Assembly: GCA_949752745.1 (NCBI GenBank)
Contig: OX457024.1
Coordinates: 109,358,219 to 109,422,218, forward strand
Length of the DNA: 64,000 nucleotides
Source: Protula sp. h YS-2021
Lineage: Eukaryota > Annelida > Polychaeta > Sabellida > Serpulidae
Direction of reading: 5' to 3'
The notes under the pieces were generated by a model. The model searched no databases, was not told the DNA's origin, and was given only the letters and a program-made list of their open reading frames with translations. The position numbers and the translations under genes are program-made. Position 1 is the stretch's first letter; every line of letters begins with the position of its first letter. This document shows positions 1 through 14,100 of the stretch, in pieces.

Positions 1-1321
<1,321 letters not shown>

Positions 1322-1329
1322 ATTTTCAT

Positions 1330-3690
1330 ATCATCTCGATTCTGGGTGCGTGTAAACTAACTGAAAGTTGTGGGGCTCTTTAAATTCATTTTAAGGTACT
1401 GTGGGAACAATGGTCAAAATAAAGAGTTTCAAGTGGAAGGAAAATTAAACGAAAACAGTGTGAACCGCTTAATGGCTGAATAGTGATCAGATTTCTTCCT
1501 GAAAAAAGTGTGCATTTTAATTTGGCTTTGAGTCGGTCCTACCTGAACAAGACAATTCTAAACCGTATGATAATAGAAACACAACATGGTCAAGAGCAAA
1601 GTACACAGAAATTCGTCCCTTACTGAAACTGCACATTGACCTAACCCTACATGTTTAGTCAACATTCACTTTTCACTTCGGGATGTATATCCCTGTACTT
1701 TTCTTTTGACCATGTATTTTTCTTTTGACCCTATTCCTATTATATTTCTAACCAGAAATAATAAGAAAGACCAAGTGTATACATATACATAAAATTACAA
1801 GTTTGGTTGCAATTACAACTTTAATTAATTAAATCTTGTTAACATTTAAAAGCATTTTGCACCCTTGTATGGCGCATGACAAAACAACATGAAAATTCAA
1901 AAACTTATTGGTGTTTGCCTCGTCCATAGGTTAAGGTTCCTTACTGAGTTGTGAAAATTTCAAACATCACAGCAACAACAACAACAAAAAATACTTTTAA
2001 TCTGAATGACGTTCTTACATAGAAAATTGGTCAAGTTAATCTTCTTATTACCCTGTAATCTGGTGTAACGTCATCTTTGCTGTAGGAATATAGCGATTTC
2101 ATTGTCTGTATTCCAGCAGATTAGATACTATTTTAGTTCCCTTACTGTTACTGCCTTTTCTTATTTGTTGAAAGGAAATATTGTTTTTGCGTATTTAAAT
2201 GATAAAATTTTTGTAGAATTGAAAGAAGCGATCGATTTATTATTCTGTCGATATCTTCACTCTGCATCCCTATAATACCATTGCTTGATTTCCGGAAATA
2301 TGATTAGGTTGCAAGATTATACGCCAATGTGGACATAATTGGAAAAATAGATAAAATGTAATTGATACTTGGGTCATTGTAATTGCTTTACCAGCCATTG
2401 CAAAAAGCTTTTAAGTTTTTCTTCCCTTCCCCCTTTTCTCTTTTTTCTTCGTGGTTTGGTTTCTGTCATTCACCAGCGGTTAATTTTCACGGAACCGCAA
2501 GGGCTATTAATTTGAAACCTGTTAGCCTATGTCAAAATCGCCGCATTATGATATCATGAAATTTAAAGTGATATATTTCAAAAAAAGGTAGGTATTTACT
2601 CTACAGCATTGTAGAGTAAATACGTGATAAGCCTGCCTTTATACGCAATCTTGCCGACCCACTTTTGACGCGTGACACCACAATGACGTTTTACTTATTT
2701 TATATTTTAGATTATTTTGTGCCTGATTTGAGTTTCAGATTCTTTGACGTCATAAACACAGTGCTGTACTAACAAAAACAGTAACAAATGCGTTGTTCCG
2801 AGGTACATATCGCTTAGTTCAAAACGAATAGCGGTTTATATTGGCTGTAGTTCTGTCTGACAGCGTAAAACAGTTGTGTTTATCAAGACTTTTGTGTTTT
2901 GTGGCGTTTAATCAAAGTGTTTTAAGGAAGTTGTATTTACAGTGAATTTCGTGAGGTTTAAGCCCATGTGATCCACTTCCTTGTGGGCTACACCCAATGC
3001 TTGGACTGTAAGATTTAGTTCTATACTGATTCTCTAAATTCTCCATTGGATTGCAATAAAATTTGATAGAAACATGATCCACAGGGGTGGAAAAAAGGCA
3101 TGATATTATTTACGTATTGTGATTCGCCATTTTAACCAATCTGACAAATGAAAATCCGTTTTCTATCATAGGTCATCCTACAACTTTCTCAAATTATTTG
3201 ACATTTCGTTGAAAGGGTAATCAAGGTATTGCAATTTTCTGTACGTTTTCATGCAATTGGTATCCTAACAATATTGTCAGCCCTTAGGATAGCGATTTCG
3301 GTGTCCTAATTTTGCTACTCATAGCAGAATTTCTTAGTTTTATTTGAAATGCTTAATCCCCTAATGATCCGTTTTAGAGACAAGTAAATTGCCTCAAGGT
3401 TATTGTTTTTATTAAACTTTAAAAAACACCAAACAAATACTTGCAAAGCATAAGCCTTAAATGAAGTCATATGATATTGTCCTGACATATACTATAACAG
3501 TGTATGATGTATAGGAGCTTTGATGCAACTATTATGCAACAAAACAGAACAAACAAACACTTTGTGCAGTGAGCGCGAAGCAAAGTATTTGAAATGAAAC
3601 AAAGGACTCTATATGAAGCTCGATTGAAAAGGACAAGTTTCATTTTCCTTTATGTGCTACTTGTTCTAAGAAAATATTGTATTTAAGCTG
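1330..3690 (-). repeat. Interspersed repeat R1, copy 1 (inverted)
   Basis: This block is the reverse complement of 25,140-28,760, with many conserved stretches. Examples: 1,860-1,935 matches 28,140-28,215, 2,400-2,560 matches the 27.4-28.1 kb blocks, 3,170-3,240 matches 25,735-25,805, and 3,440-3,475 matches 25,405-25,440. No long frame and no known domain is visible. One end abuts the BEL/Pao relic at about 3,690, the other the AT/GT microsatellite. It is a dispersed repeat, probably a non-autonomous or decayed transposon, but the class cannot be told. Confidence 0.75.
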
Positions 3691-3886
3691 TAAGAAAAAC
3701 AACGCTATCCTGCGCCAACGTTTCACCGAGTACAGATCAGTTTCAATAAATTCGCGCAACAAGGAGACGAGATTTGAAGCAAAGTAAATGCTTTGGGGTT
3801 AATGGTTCCTGCGCTGTCAAGTCACTTATATTTTCAAGGAACTACCGGCTGCCAGAAAACATGGTCTTAATTTCGGCAAAGAAGGT

Positions 3887-4445
3887 TCAAAGCAATTCGT
3901 CACCAGGCATATGACTAGTTTGACACAGGAGATTATTAATTATTGAACGCACTGACTGAATGACTGAATGAGCCCCTGGAAGGTTAAACCGAAACCCGAA
4001 GTCTGCTCCAATATTGAGTAAAACTTCTCGAACCCTTTCATTCTGAATCTCTGTGCAAGCTTCTACCGATCTGGTCCTCACAAAGTTAGTGCCTTGGTTT
4101 GATTGGCCACGGTAAGACACAAATCGACCTATGCGTTGATGAATGAAGATGTCATTCGAGAGTTTGCTGTTTCTAAGTGAACAGCACGTGAGACAAGACA
4201 TATAAACAAAAAAAACAGCGTTTCAGTTCTACGCCTACGCTCGTGAATGGGGCCACATTTTCCAATCGATCGGTTGGTAGGTCTGCCATTTTTTGACTGA
4301 CAGGCGAAATCACAGTTTTCTGCCAATCACGCACGAATTGATTTGCGATGCCTCTGCCTGACAAACAACAGTTATCCAATAACCACATCTGCATAGTTAA
4401 CCCTCTGATAAAATAGTACACTCTTTCGTGGCAGTGCAGAATCAC
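3887..4445 (-). pseudogene. BEL/Pao integrase fragment
   Basis: Three overlapping minus-strand frames together cover the integrase zinc-binding/core region. Recognisable blocks are VILHCHER-like at the start, ENVAPFTSVGVE, then FICLVSRAVHLE (the stretch around the first catalytic Asp in this family), RFVSYRGQSNQGTNFV and SVRSIINNLL. The family normally has a D,D,E triad; the DNGTNF motif here reads NQGTNF, so the second Asp is lost. A deletion of about 30 bp is evident at FNLP-GAHSV when compared with the third relic at 18.6/19.8 kb. Confidence 0.85.
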
Positions 4446-4511
4446 AAGTCGAGTAAAGTGGTGTGCCTTTGGAAGTAATATCGGGTGTTTTCAACCGTCT
4501 GGCAGGGGAAC

Positions 4512-5247
4512 AGGCCCAAACCCCCCGACCGAAACCCTCCCCCCGGCCCTAACCCCCCCCCCGTCAACCCCCCCCCCCCCGACTAAACCCCCCCCCGACC
4601 CAAAACCCCCCGGTTCTCAGGTCTATTTTATATTTTGTAATTGCGATACATCGTCGTTGTTAATTACACTTCAAATGCCCATTGAAGAGACCACACAGCG
4701 TTTAAAATTGCAATTTCCTAACCTCTGAAGGAATTGATTATCACTATAAAAGAAACTTCATACATCTATATTGATGATAGCACTCAGTTTTTGAAATTGC
4801 AAATGATCTTACGATTGATGAGTGTGTACACATTAAAAATTGCAATTCATATGCCGGTTGCGAGATCAGTCGAGTTTACAAATTACAATTTCTCTTGCGG
4901 TAGATGTGACTTATATACATTGTGATTCACTTGAATGGGTAATTTAGTGACCCAGATTGCTGTGAAAAATCGTGCTACCATCATGGAATACATCACATCT
5001 GCTAAAGGGAATTCAAAGATATTGTACCAAGGGCATTTGTACGTAAAGCAAAAAAAATCTGGCAAATGGCTATGTTTCGTTCAAGTGCGAAAAGAGGCGC
5101 CAGAACAAATTAACATTACACTTTTCTTTGAGAACGGGGGGGGGGGGGGTTGGGTCGGGGGGTTTAGGGAGCCGGGGGGTTTTAGTCGGGGGGGGGGTTG
5201 ACGGGGGGTATGGCCGGGGGGGTTTCGGTCGGGGGGGGTTTGGGCCT
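4512..5247. mobile_element. MITE-like element with C-rich/G-rich inverted ends
   Basis: The element begins AGGCCCAAACC followed by about 110 bp of CCCCCC-GACC repeats and ends with the reverse complement (GGTTTGGGCCT, about 115 bp G-rich). The direct repeat CGTCTGGCA occurs at 4,496-4,504 and 5,253-5,261, a possible target duplication although its spacing from the two ends differs. The centre holds a ~43-bp tandem array. It splits the BEL/Pao relic between its spacer and integrase blocks. There is no coding capacity; the glycine-rich frame it gives is an artefact of the G runs. Confidence 0.75.
4635..4925. repeat. Tandem array, ~43-bp unit, ~6-7 copies
   Basis: Each unit starts with a variant of AAAATTGCAATT and runs 42-44 bp; the clearest units start near 4,703, 4,791, 4,833 and 4,876. 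The array forms the core of the C/G-rich MITE. Confidence 0.7.
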
Positions 5248-7389
5248 AGACTCGTCTGGCAACAAACGGCTAACGTTTGTTCACTGGGTGTTTTCTATGG
5301 GTTAGCACTAGACAAAGTGTGTGGGTCAACGGCAAACATTCTAAATTGCACAGATCGTACTAAAGCATTTTCGGCGCTTTCCAATTCCTCAGACCTTAGA
5401 TACCCACACTGACCTTGGAATTCAATAGGGAAGCACCAAGTAACCACGCGTATCAACAATATCAGTAATGAGAACCTTTCAATAAGTGAAGGTCGAAGAA
5501 TTGTATCGAGGTCTGTGTCGCAAAGGATTTAGCAGATTTCTGGGTCGCTCTCCTGAAGACTGTACTGAGTTCTCATACAGATTAATGGAGGTTTGCTGCA
5601 GTAATTCCGGTCCCGGTCCTTGAAGACATCTAGACGAGAGAAGCTGAGAGGCTGAACAATAGCGAGGTGCAACATCAGCTATAATTTTTCACATAATTCC
5701 ATTGACTGGAATTCGTGTGTGTTTGAATAAAGCCGACTCGACTTGACTTGCCAATAATGTGAAATCACCTTGACAAATTGGCGAAATAACCGAGAACGAC
5801 TAACTTTCACACCAGAACACATCAGATGACTATGGGTACTTGTACTCTTCTTTCAGTTGTAAAGCAAGTTTAACAGCCAACTCGGCTGCACATAATTCTG
5901 ATCTGGAGACAGTACTAGGCCTTTCAGGTGCTACCCTAGGCTTTGCCAAGATGAGTGTATCAAACCATTCTGTCGGATATGAGAGACGACGCCAAACCCT
6001 AATAAGCTACCTTCACAAAAATTGGTGAAGCTCGGTCGAAACGAAAGTGAATGTCGGTTTAGTGCATTGCGATATCCGAAGACGGGGAAATCGCTTCAGA
6101 TCATCTAGCCATACTTTCCTCTGACGCTCTAATTCAGTTGAAATGGGTTCATCCCATCCCATCGAACAGACAGCTGCTGTAAAATGCGTTTACCCAATAA
6201 AACAATAAGAGCCTCAAATCCGAGTGGATCGCACATTGACACTACAACAGACAAAAGTCCTCGATGAGTGAAAGGCTTGTCCTTGAACACATCTTCCTGC
6301 ATGTTCCATTCAACACTGAGAGCCCTCTCTGCAAACCATCAAAGTTAAGACTAGCCTCTCGCAAACCGTCAGCAAGACACGTAGAGTCCATCGAATAGCA
6401 TCGGCATTTAATCAAAGCCATCAGGTGACTGCACAATGTTGCGACTTATTCTGTTGAGAAATGTCCTATCGCTTTGAAAATCCGGTTAAAGTGCTCTAAG
6501 TATGTCTCTTGATGAGAATATTTAATTCGAGCGACTATCAACCGCAAAGATGCACATTCTTATCAGTGAGACACATCGTGGTCATAATGAAATAGCTGAT
6601 TGGGAACGTATAATTGGTCAATAATACCAATAATTCCCCAGTCCAAATTCGTACGTTGAGCAAATGGACCCGAGGACTCAGGACAAACAATGACCTCACG
6701 AGGCATCAGAGCCTGAGAACAGAGAAACGTCTCAGTCCGCTACAGGCCTCAGTTTCTTTGCTACAGCCTGCAACTCTGGCCATTTTTGTGTAATGGAGAC
6801 ACGTAGGATGTGCAATTTGTCAACCCACGTGGTTTTACAAGAGAACAGTTGAGGCTGGTTTATCATCATGCTAGACCCTACACCACCCACTGTCAGGTTA
6901 CTTATCTTGCTAAGTTCGCTGGAGGAGTGTGAGGAACTCAACGAAAAGGTATATCTGAGGGTCGGTCACCCCCAAGTGATAACATGCAGAATCTAAGACG
7001 AACGAAGCGTTTGACTGAGTGTTCAGCATGGCGTATGTAATATATTTGCAGCTAGGATTATCTTTATGAAAAAGATAATGTACTAGCATGCTGCTTAAGC
7101 AAGTAGCACCGCTGTTTGCCTGAGCCGAATACACTGCTTGTGCTGAAACGGAGGAGCTATGTATTTAGCCGTAGGATTATCAGTAATCCCACCCTGCTGG
7201 ATAGGTGTGAATTTGACGAAAACGAACACCATGTAACGCAGTTGGATGTCACTTAGAGCACTCAATGCAAGTAGCTCTAGCTGGCCTGGGCGAAGACACG
7301 CTAAGGACAAGTGCTTTGACCTAATTAAGTCAGGAGAATCAGCCTCAGGCGCACCAATCAATTTGCGACACTGATTGTATCATGCGTCC

Positions 7390-8815
7390 CCTTGCTTTTG
7401 AAAGCGTAATGAAACTACTGGACAATCGTTGTTAGTTATAGGCGAAGCTTTCGGTTCCAAACTAGAGTCATGGCCTAGAATTCATAACAGAGATCTCATC
7501 GCAGTACGCAGATTTGCTGGTTTTCTTCATCCGCAGTGCGTCGCAGCCATGAGCAATATATCTTACTTTTCTCGATTGGTTGCTGAAGAAGTGGGGAAGT
7601 GTTGTTGCAGAATCGAGAGAAATCCATAGAGGATTCCCACCGTTCAAAGAATATACGTCGTTCCTAGTTCGCAATAGCCATATAGCCAATGACCCCGTCA
7701 CCTCCATTGGTAGTGTGCGATCCAAGACCAAAACATTTATGCAACAATCAAATGGTTTAGTTTCTAAAGCGGATGTCACGAAACATGGTGATTTTAAAGT
7801 TCGCTCATTTAACACCAAATTGCAATCGGAGACTAAGAATCGAACGACTCTAACTCGAATCGGAATGAGTCAGAAAGGTCCTATTCAAACAATTGCTTGT
7901 TCCGTAAAGGGACGCATGGGGCAAATAAGTGTCGCTAATCGATTGCTGCGCCTGAGGCGGATCGTTCTGACTTAATTAGGTCAATGCACTTGTCTTTAGC
8001 GTGTCTTCGTCCAGGCAATAACTTTCGCGACTGCAAAGCTAGAGCTACTTGCATTGAATTCACATTCACACCTATCCAGCGGGGTGAGAATTCTGATAAT
8101 CCTACGGTTAAATACATAGCAACCTTGACTTGCATAAGGTCTTCTCAACCTCAAAGGAAGTTTTGAGATCAATAGATTCTACGTGTCTTGCTGACGGTTC
8201 TCGAGACGCTAGTCTTAACTTTGATGGTTTGAAAATAGGACTCTCAGTGTTGAATGGAACATGCAGGAAGATGTGTTCTTCTTTAACATCGATGCCAAAG
8301 ACAAGCTTTTCACTCATCGAGGACTTTTGTCTGTTGTAGTGTCAATGTGCAATCCACTCGGTTTTGGATGGGATGAACCCATTTCAACAGAATTAGGGCG
8401 TCAGTGGCAAGCATGGCTAGAGGATCTCAAACAACTTCCTTGTCTTCGGATACCGCAATGCACTAGCCCGCAATTCACTTTCGTTTCGGCCGAGTTTCAC
8501 CAAATTTTGTGAAGGTAGCTTACTAGGGTTTGGCGTCGTCTCTCATATCTGACAGAATGGTTTGGTACAAGTGCCACTCGTCTTGCCAAAGCCTCGGGCA
8601 GCACCTGTAAGGCCTAGTACTGTCTCCAGATCAGAATTATGTGCAGTCGAGTTGGCTGTTAAACTTTCTTTACAACTGAAAAATGAGTACAAGTACCCAT
8701 AATCATCTCACATGTTCTGGTGTGACAATAAGTCGTTCTCGGTTATATCGCCAAATTGTCAAGGTGATTTTACATTATTGGCAAATCAAGTCGAGTCGGC
8801 TTTATATATATATAA
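7390..8815 (+). pseudogene. BEL/Pao relic 2 (gag plus RT/RNase H)
   Basis: On the + strand, 7,429-7,900 encodes gag-like sequence in two frames (GEAFGSKLESWPRI, RRFAGFLHPQCVAAM, then GFPPFKEYTSFLVRNSHIAN), typical of the BEL/Pao gag region. The zinc knuckle follows (SLACLRPGNN near 8,000), then 8,170-8,710 with THRGLLSVVVSMCNPLGF, GWDEPI, WQAWLEDLKQLPCLRIP and SELCAVELAVKLSLQLKNEY, the RT-to-RNase H part of the family. Protease and the RT core are deleted between 8,130 and 8,170. From about 7,905 on it is the inverted counterpart of relic 1; the gag part has no partner there. Stops and frameshifts make it non-functional. Confidence 0.85.
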
Positions 8816-9033
8816 AGCTTTGTCCCTTATATTATTGCTTATATAAATGTCTTAAAGATGTTTCTGATAACCAGTTTATGGGCAAATGTCATAACAGAGT
8901 TAATCAATTTATGACACAATTAATTAATGATTTGCGGTTAATAAGTTCATTACATAGGTTTTTTATCATAATAAGTCATGCCGCAACCATGAACGCATCT
9001 TTGATCAAATGACATATTATTTAACTCTTCTAG

Positions 9034-9206
9034 ATATGACAATTATGTGGCAAACATGAAAACTATACAAAGATATTTAAAAGACGGCACTGGTGGCGTG
9101 CGAAAAAGTGATGCAGAAGAACGGGCTATGCTGTGTAACGACCAAGTACGGCTCCGCATGGAACAGATTAAATTCCAGGATAACGATATTAATTGCTTTA
9201 AGCAAT
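9034..9206 (+). other. Possible coding exon upstream of the asteroid-like gene
   Basis: After a usable acceptor (CTTCTAG) an open frame reads YDNYVANMKTIQRYLKDG and continues through an acidic/basic stretch with MLCNDQVRLRMEQIKF. The composition looks coding and the position fits an N-terminal XPG exon of the gene that starts at 11,044. No convincing donor with a compatible phase was found, so it could be chance. Confidence 0.25.
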
Positions 9207-9365
9207 GTCAGTGTTTTTACTTTAAATTCGTTCGTCCTCACGCGAAATTTATATTTCATGCTGCTTTATTTGGCTTTCATAAAATATGCATCGCAACATG
9301 TGTGAAATTTTTATTTATATGACTTAGACATATAAACTTTCATGAAATATACACATAAACTCTTG

Positions 9366-9367
<2 letters not shown>

Positions 9368-9432
<65 letters not shown>

Positions 9433-10826
9433 TCTAAAACCAGTCATAGGGAGACCATGCCTTTAATATAGCACTTAGGGAGACCATTTGTATATTTTTT
9501 ACCTTTGAGTTTAGAAAGACAAAAATTACCAAAAAATGTTCCTATACGTTGTAGATAATGGGTGTGATTTTTTCTTCTTGTCATATTAAGTAGCAAAAAA
9601 TAAACAAAAAAGTTGGTCTACGTATTTTTTCTAGATTTTCCTTGGCATTTTAGGCGACCTGGCTAAAACCACGGAATTTCCCGGGTCTCCGTAAGTGTGT
9701 GGTTTAATGCTCTGTATATTTGGTCTCCCAAAGTAGCATATTTTGCTATTAGTTGGGTGTTTTTGAAGATTTATTTTAAACCTATGTTTATTATTATTGT
9801 TATTTGTTATGTATATGCATTGTGTATAATTTATACGTATGTACGACAGCCTTGAGAGATGACACTATGCACATATTACCAATGACTGTGCCATTTAGTT
9901 CTACTTAGCATGCAAATATGTGCAAGATGCTTCATGTTTCTGGTTAAAATATTGTTACGTGACATTTAAACTCTGTAACATTACTTAGGAAAGAAAAGAA
10001 TTGAAGTAGTAATTAATGATAAACAAAATGTCTCTTCAAGTTGCATATATGGTCGCCTTAAGTCGGTTTATACACCCAGAAATATACAACCAGCAATAAG
10101 GAGACCATATATTTTTCATGAATATGTGCAAGATTTTTATATTATTAAGACAAAAAACTGCTAAATGTTATTTTAAATTCCTTAGAAATCATTTTGTTAG
10201 GGAAAAAAGAGTAATGAATATAAAAAAATGGCCTTTGAAGTGTTTTGTATAAGTGTGAAGCATTGTCCCCTTAAGTCGGTTTACACACTATATATATATA
10301 TATAAAGTAGGGATACGTTTAATTACGTCATAATGTTTATTACGTCATAATGCATCTTGCTCTCAAGTGTTCATTTCTTTGAAAAAATGCCTGTTTACAT
10401 TGCTAAATTATCCTTTTCTTCAATTTCGTGCTAAACCATGTATAAGAATGTTGAGCAGTTAAGGAAAAAAATACTGGTTGCTATAATATTTTTAAATACA
10501 TAATATATAGCGGATCTTAAATAAAAATGGCAGTTTTCCCCGGTCTCCTTAAAGCTGAATTTTTGGCACTAATGTTTATACAAGGTATAAAGTTTAGGAT
10601 CAAACTGAAAGCTTGTTATCAAGTTTCAACACACAAATTTAATTTTAAACCATAGTATGTTATATTCGCTATGCCATATAATCATTCGTTTTTTGTTTGC
10701 TAAGTAGTTTCGTAACGTTTAAACACCCTAAGAATTAAGGAGACCTACTATTGGTCTCCCTAAATTTTTGGTCTCCCTAATACTGGTTTTTTAGCAAAAA
10801 TGGTCCCCGTATTGCTGGAGGTACAC

Positions 10827-10857
<31 letters not shown>
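9368..10857. repeat. (TA)n-bounded block with iterated GGAGACC motif
   Basis: A (TA)n tract (9,368-9,430) opens the block and another (10,832-10,856) closes it. Between them AGGGAGACCAT/AAGGAGACC or its complement GGTCTCC recurs near 9,450, 9,478, 9,725, 10,097, 10,540, 10,738, 10,755 and 10,770, with degenerate forms at 10,050 and 10,265. No frame of interest. A block at 50.5-51.2 kb shares the CTCCCTAAG motif and a (TA)n tract. Confidence 0.6.
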
Positions 10858-10862
<5 letters not shown>

Positions 10863-11043
10863 AATGCACATGAAATACAAACATAAACTTGCAATAAATA
10901 TACATATACGCTCACATGAAATATACACATAGAAGCACAGGAAAGAGTCCTATTTACGCAGAAGAAACAAATAAACAAGTGTCAGTAACTGTTTTAGGCA
11001 TCAATACGGCGTTGCGGGGCAAGGATTATTTATTGCGGTACAG

Positions 11044-11137
11044 AAGCGGACGACAAAATGGCTAAATATCTACGTGATAACGATTCCTATGCTATACTGG
11101 CTACAGATAGTGAATTTTGTGTGATGGCAGACTGCAG
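11044..11137 (+). CDS. Asteroid-like exon with XPG-I motif
   Basis: Acceptor GGTACAG|AA; the first codon is split (an incoming G would give Glu). It encodes EADDKMAKYLRDNDSYAIL then ATDSEFCVMADC. Donor GCAG|GTTTAA, phase 2. The EADD and D-S-E residues occupy the metal-ligand positions of the family. Confidence 0.85.
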
Positions 11138-14100
11138 GTTTAATTTAAGTTTTGATTAAAGTAAACTTAAAGTAAACAAGAGTCCGTGTTGTTAAAACGT
11201 TGTAAGACATATACAAGCTATAAGTATAGCTTGTATAGCTTGTATAGCTATAGTTTTGTGTATTTATATATAACTCTTTAACACATTACACAAAAAACAG
11301 AAGCTCTGGCAAAATTGTATAAACGATGAACTTTTTTAAAGTGTTGTCATGTTATAATATCATCAAGGCTTGGTTTGGTAATAATGACATCGTAACTTAG
11401 TAATAATTACATCATAGATAGTTTATAATGACATAATGGCCGGTTTATAAAGACATCATGATGTGTTTATCATGATATCATGGCTTAATAATAATGACAT
11501 GACGGCTTTTTTATAATGACCTGGCTTGGATATAATGACATCATGGCTTGGTGATAATTATGTCATGGCTTGGTAATAATGAATGATAACTGATTTCATA
11601 TATATTATGCTGTAAGTTGTTTGGTGTGTTTTGATGTGGCATCATATGGAATCATATGACCTCTCTTTCACATCATTTTTGGTTTGTCTGAAGGCTCATA
11701 TTATACAAAAAAGAATCCTTTAACATGACCAAGTTGCTTGATGATGATAAGTTGAAATCTTTCCCGGTGAAGGTTTGGACGTTACAGCACACAATTCATT
11801 TTACCGGGGTAAATGCGAAAACTTCTACAGTATCTGTTTTTAAAACCAAATTACGTATTGTATGTACTCATGTTGTGAACTAAAGTGAAAACTGATGTGT
11901 ATTCGAGTTGTGTGTCCGTTTGTCCACTTGTGTATTGGGATGTGTTCTGATTGTCGAGTTTGAGTTCTGGTGTGTCAAGTTACTTGCAGTTATGTACTCC
12001 CAGTACAATACATTACGCATTACTTAAAGTGTGTTCTTGACATCGCCATTGCAACTTAACTAACCTGCAGCAAGCGATTCTATAAGAACGTATTTGCAGC
12101 AAAAATTAAAACCACACTCGCTTTTGGCCTGATCCTAAAACCCTCCCTCAGCCTTACGCAATCGGTTTGTAAATGTTATGTACCGATATTTAACATGTTG
12201 AGAACTGATGTGTTCTTCCTTCTCATACAATCTGTTTTTGAATATCACACCAGATCATGTATCTACATTTACTAATGCAATTTAACTGCATTTGTAAAAG
12301 GACAGCTTTCGGCCTCTAGGAATGGCCTACTGTAGCTTACATAACGATTATGTAAACCATTATTTCCTGCTTGTAGGCGCTTTTATAATAAACGTCGTTA
12401 GCGAAGAAAACATTATGAAATATATCAGTTATTTCATGACAAGGTATAACATACTGCTAAAATGCCAACATGATTCTTGTTTTGTAAATGTAAACAAAGC
12501 TATAAAATCTTCAATTTAAACATATAGAGGGCATTTTTATTGTTATATAGTTGGAAAGCCACGAAAGGCTTATTGGAGCCAGTATCCTGGCAGGCAATGA
12601 TTTCACAAAACACATTTTGAAAGAAAAGAAGAAAGTTCACACCTTCACGGAATTTATCCAGCACAAAGAAACAATTGATGAACTGTTACGTAAATACGAA
12701 GTAAGTTGGGTACCCAGTTGAGAAGAAGTTACCTGATTCATTAAGAAATTCCAGCTAATGCTATTCAGGAACGTTTATTTATTTCGTGATTGTCAGTGCC
12801 CGTAGAATAGCACAAGTAGTATTTTTTGAAATACATGTGACGAGTGCATGGCAACAGCTGTTCAAGTATTGCAGACGTTACTCTACGTACTACTTGAATT
12901 GTGTAATTTGCGTCGTCATAGCACCGTTACTAAGCAACTGTGAAAATCATTTTGGTAGGGTTCAAAAATGCCTGATTTGTGAAGTCTGTAAGTGTTAAAA
13001 ATCAGCAAATAAAACCGATATTTTCGTGTGAAAATTACAAAAAAATGCTTAAAATGGATTTTCACTTACGAAGGACTTATATATCATATCTATTATATCT
13101 AAACAAATACTTTTTAATTCTTAAATGCTCATTTGATTTGAACTTTAGCAAAACTAAAAATATTGCATGAATGTTTTTTTTTTAAATTTAGAAAATTGAA
13201 GAATTCAAGAAAGCGATCAAATATTCATTCGACTTCTACCAACTCAAGAAAAAAGATAGAAAACTCTGTGGTACTCTTGATGAATATATCGTACAGCAGA
13301 TTGAAGCAGGGAAACTGTCCAAGGTACATACCCTGTTGATCAGTTATCCGAACCGTTTTTAAATAAAGTTCTTACATCGTTTTAAATTAATTTATCGATG
13401 ACTTTATTGTGCAGTGCAATAGAGAGTAAACTAAAGCAGTTTTCTTGTACAATCCTAAACATCCCATTTAAAATATTTTGGCTCTCTATTTTGGAAATGG
13501 AGAAAGGAAGTACGTTAATATATGACTCCAGATAAACGTGTATAAAAACTAATGATTCGGACAGATTGTTGAGTAATGAGTAAGATTTAATAGGTAGTGA
13601 GTTAGTAAAATATTGAAAACACTCGTTATGGATAAGCTGAAATATTGGATTGAAACGAAATGAATATTGACGTCAGACTCAATCATATTGGAAGCTCAAC
13701 CAATGTGTCAGCGTATCCAGTAGAGACGGACGACTCTCCTTTTTGTTAATTGAAAACTATCGAACCCCACATACCGTACCGCCTTACTGAAAAGAGGGCA
13801 AGATAGAGAAAACCTAGTTTAAACTCTATCATTTTTTCAACCATTGGTATATATTTATCCCTGCATTTGGTACCCAAATTTGTCGCATTTTTGGTTTGAC
13901 ACAGCCAAATACACCTGGACGAAGTATTGCAGAAAACAAACGACTGATGGATTGCTGATGAGACTGTACGATTTGATGCATGATTTCATATCGTTTAGAA
14001 TCTTCTCTTTTGACATTTCACTTCTACCTATATCAGTAGCACTTTCTCTACACATCCCATCATATAGAGAGCTTCCATGTCAAACTTCAGTTAACAATAT

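Larger units (their letters stand above)
3690..7388 (-). pseudogene. BEL/Pao LTR retrotransposon relic 1 (gag end to integrase)
   Basis: Read on the minus strand from 7,388 downward, frames in broken order give: the gag zinc knuckle (SLACLRPGQ near 7,270), the aspartic-protease region with a WVDKLHILRVS block near 6,810, the post-protease block PREVIVCPESSGPFAQR near 6,670, reverse-transcriptase/RNase H border sequence (6,440-5,830), a spacer block near 5,400 (EELESAENALVRSVQF), then integrase (4,445-3,690). These match the known order of BEL/Pao polyproteins. The catalytic reverse-transcriptase core with its YxDD motif is missing, and stops and frameshifts are frequent, so the element is dead. 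A MITE at 4,512-5,247 interrupts it, and the 3' end is cut by R1 at about 3,690. No LTR was recognised. Confidence 0.85.

Noticed and set aside
4512..4620. Telomere-like C-rich repeat
   Set aside because: The C runs vary in length, pair with a G-rich partner at 5.13-5.25 kb and lie inside a transposon-like element.
5128..5412. Gly-rich open frame
   Set aside because: Product of the G-rich MITE end running into the BEL/Pao spacer read on the wrong strand.
7468..7818. 116-codon minus-strand frame
   Set aside because: Antisense shadow of the gag sequence encoded on the + strand.
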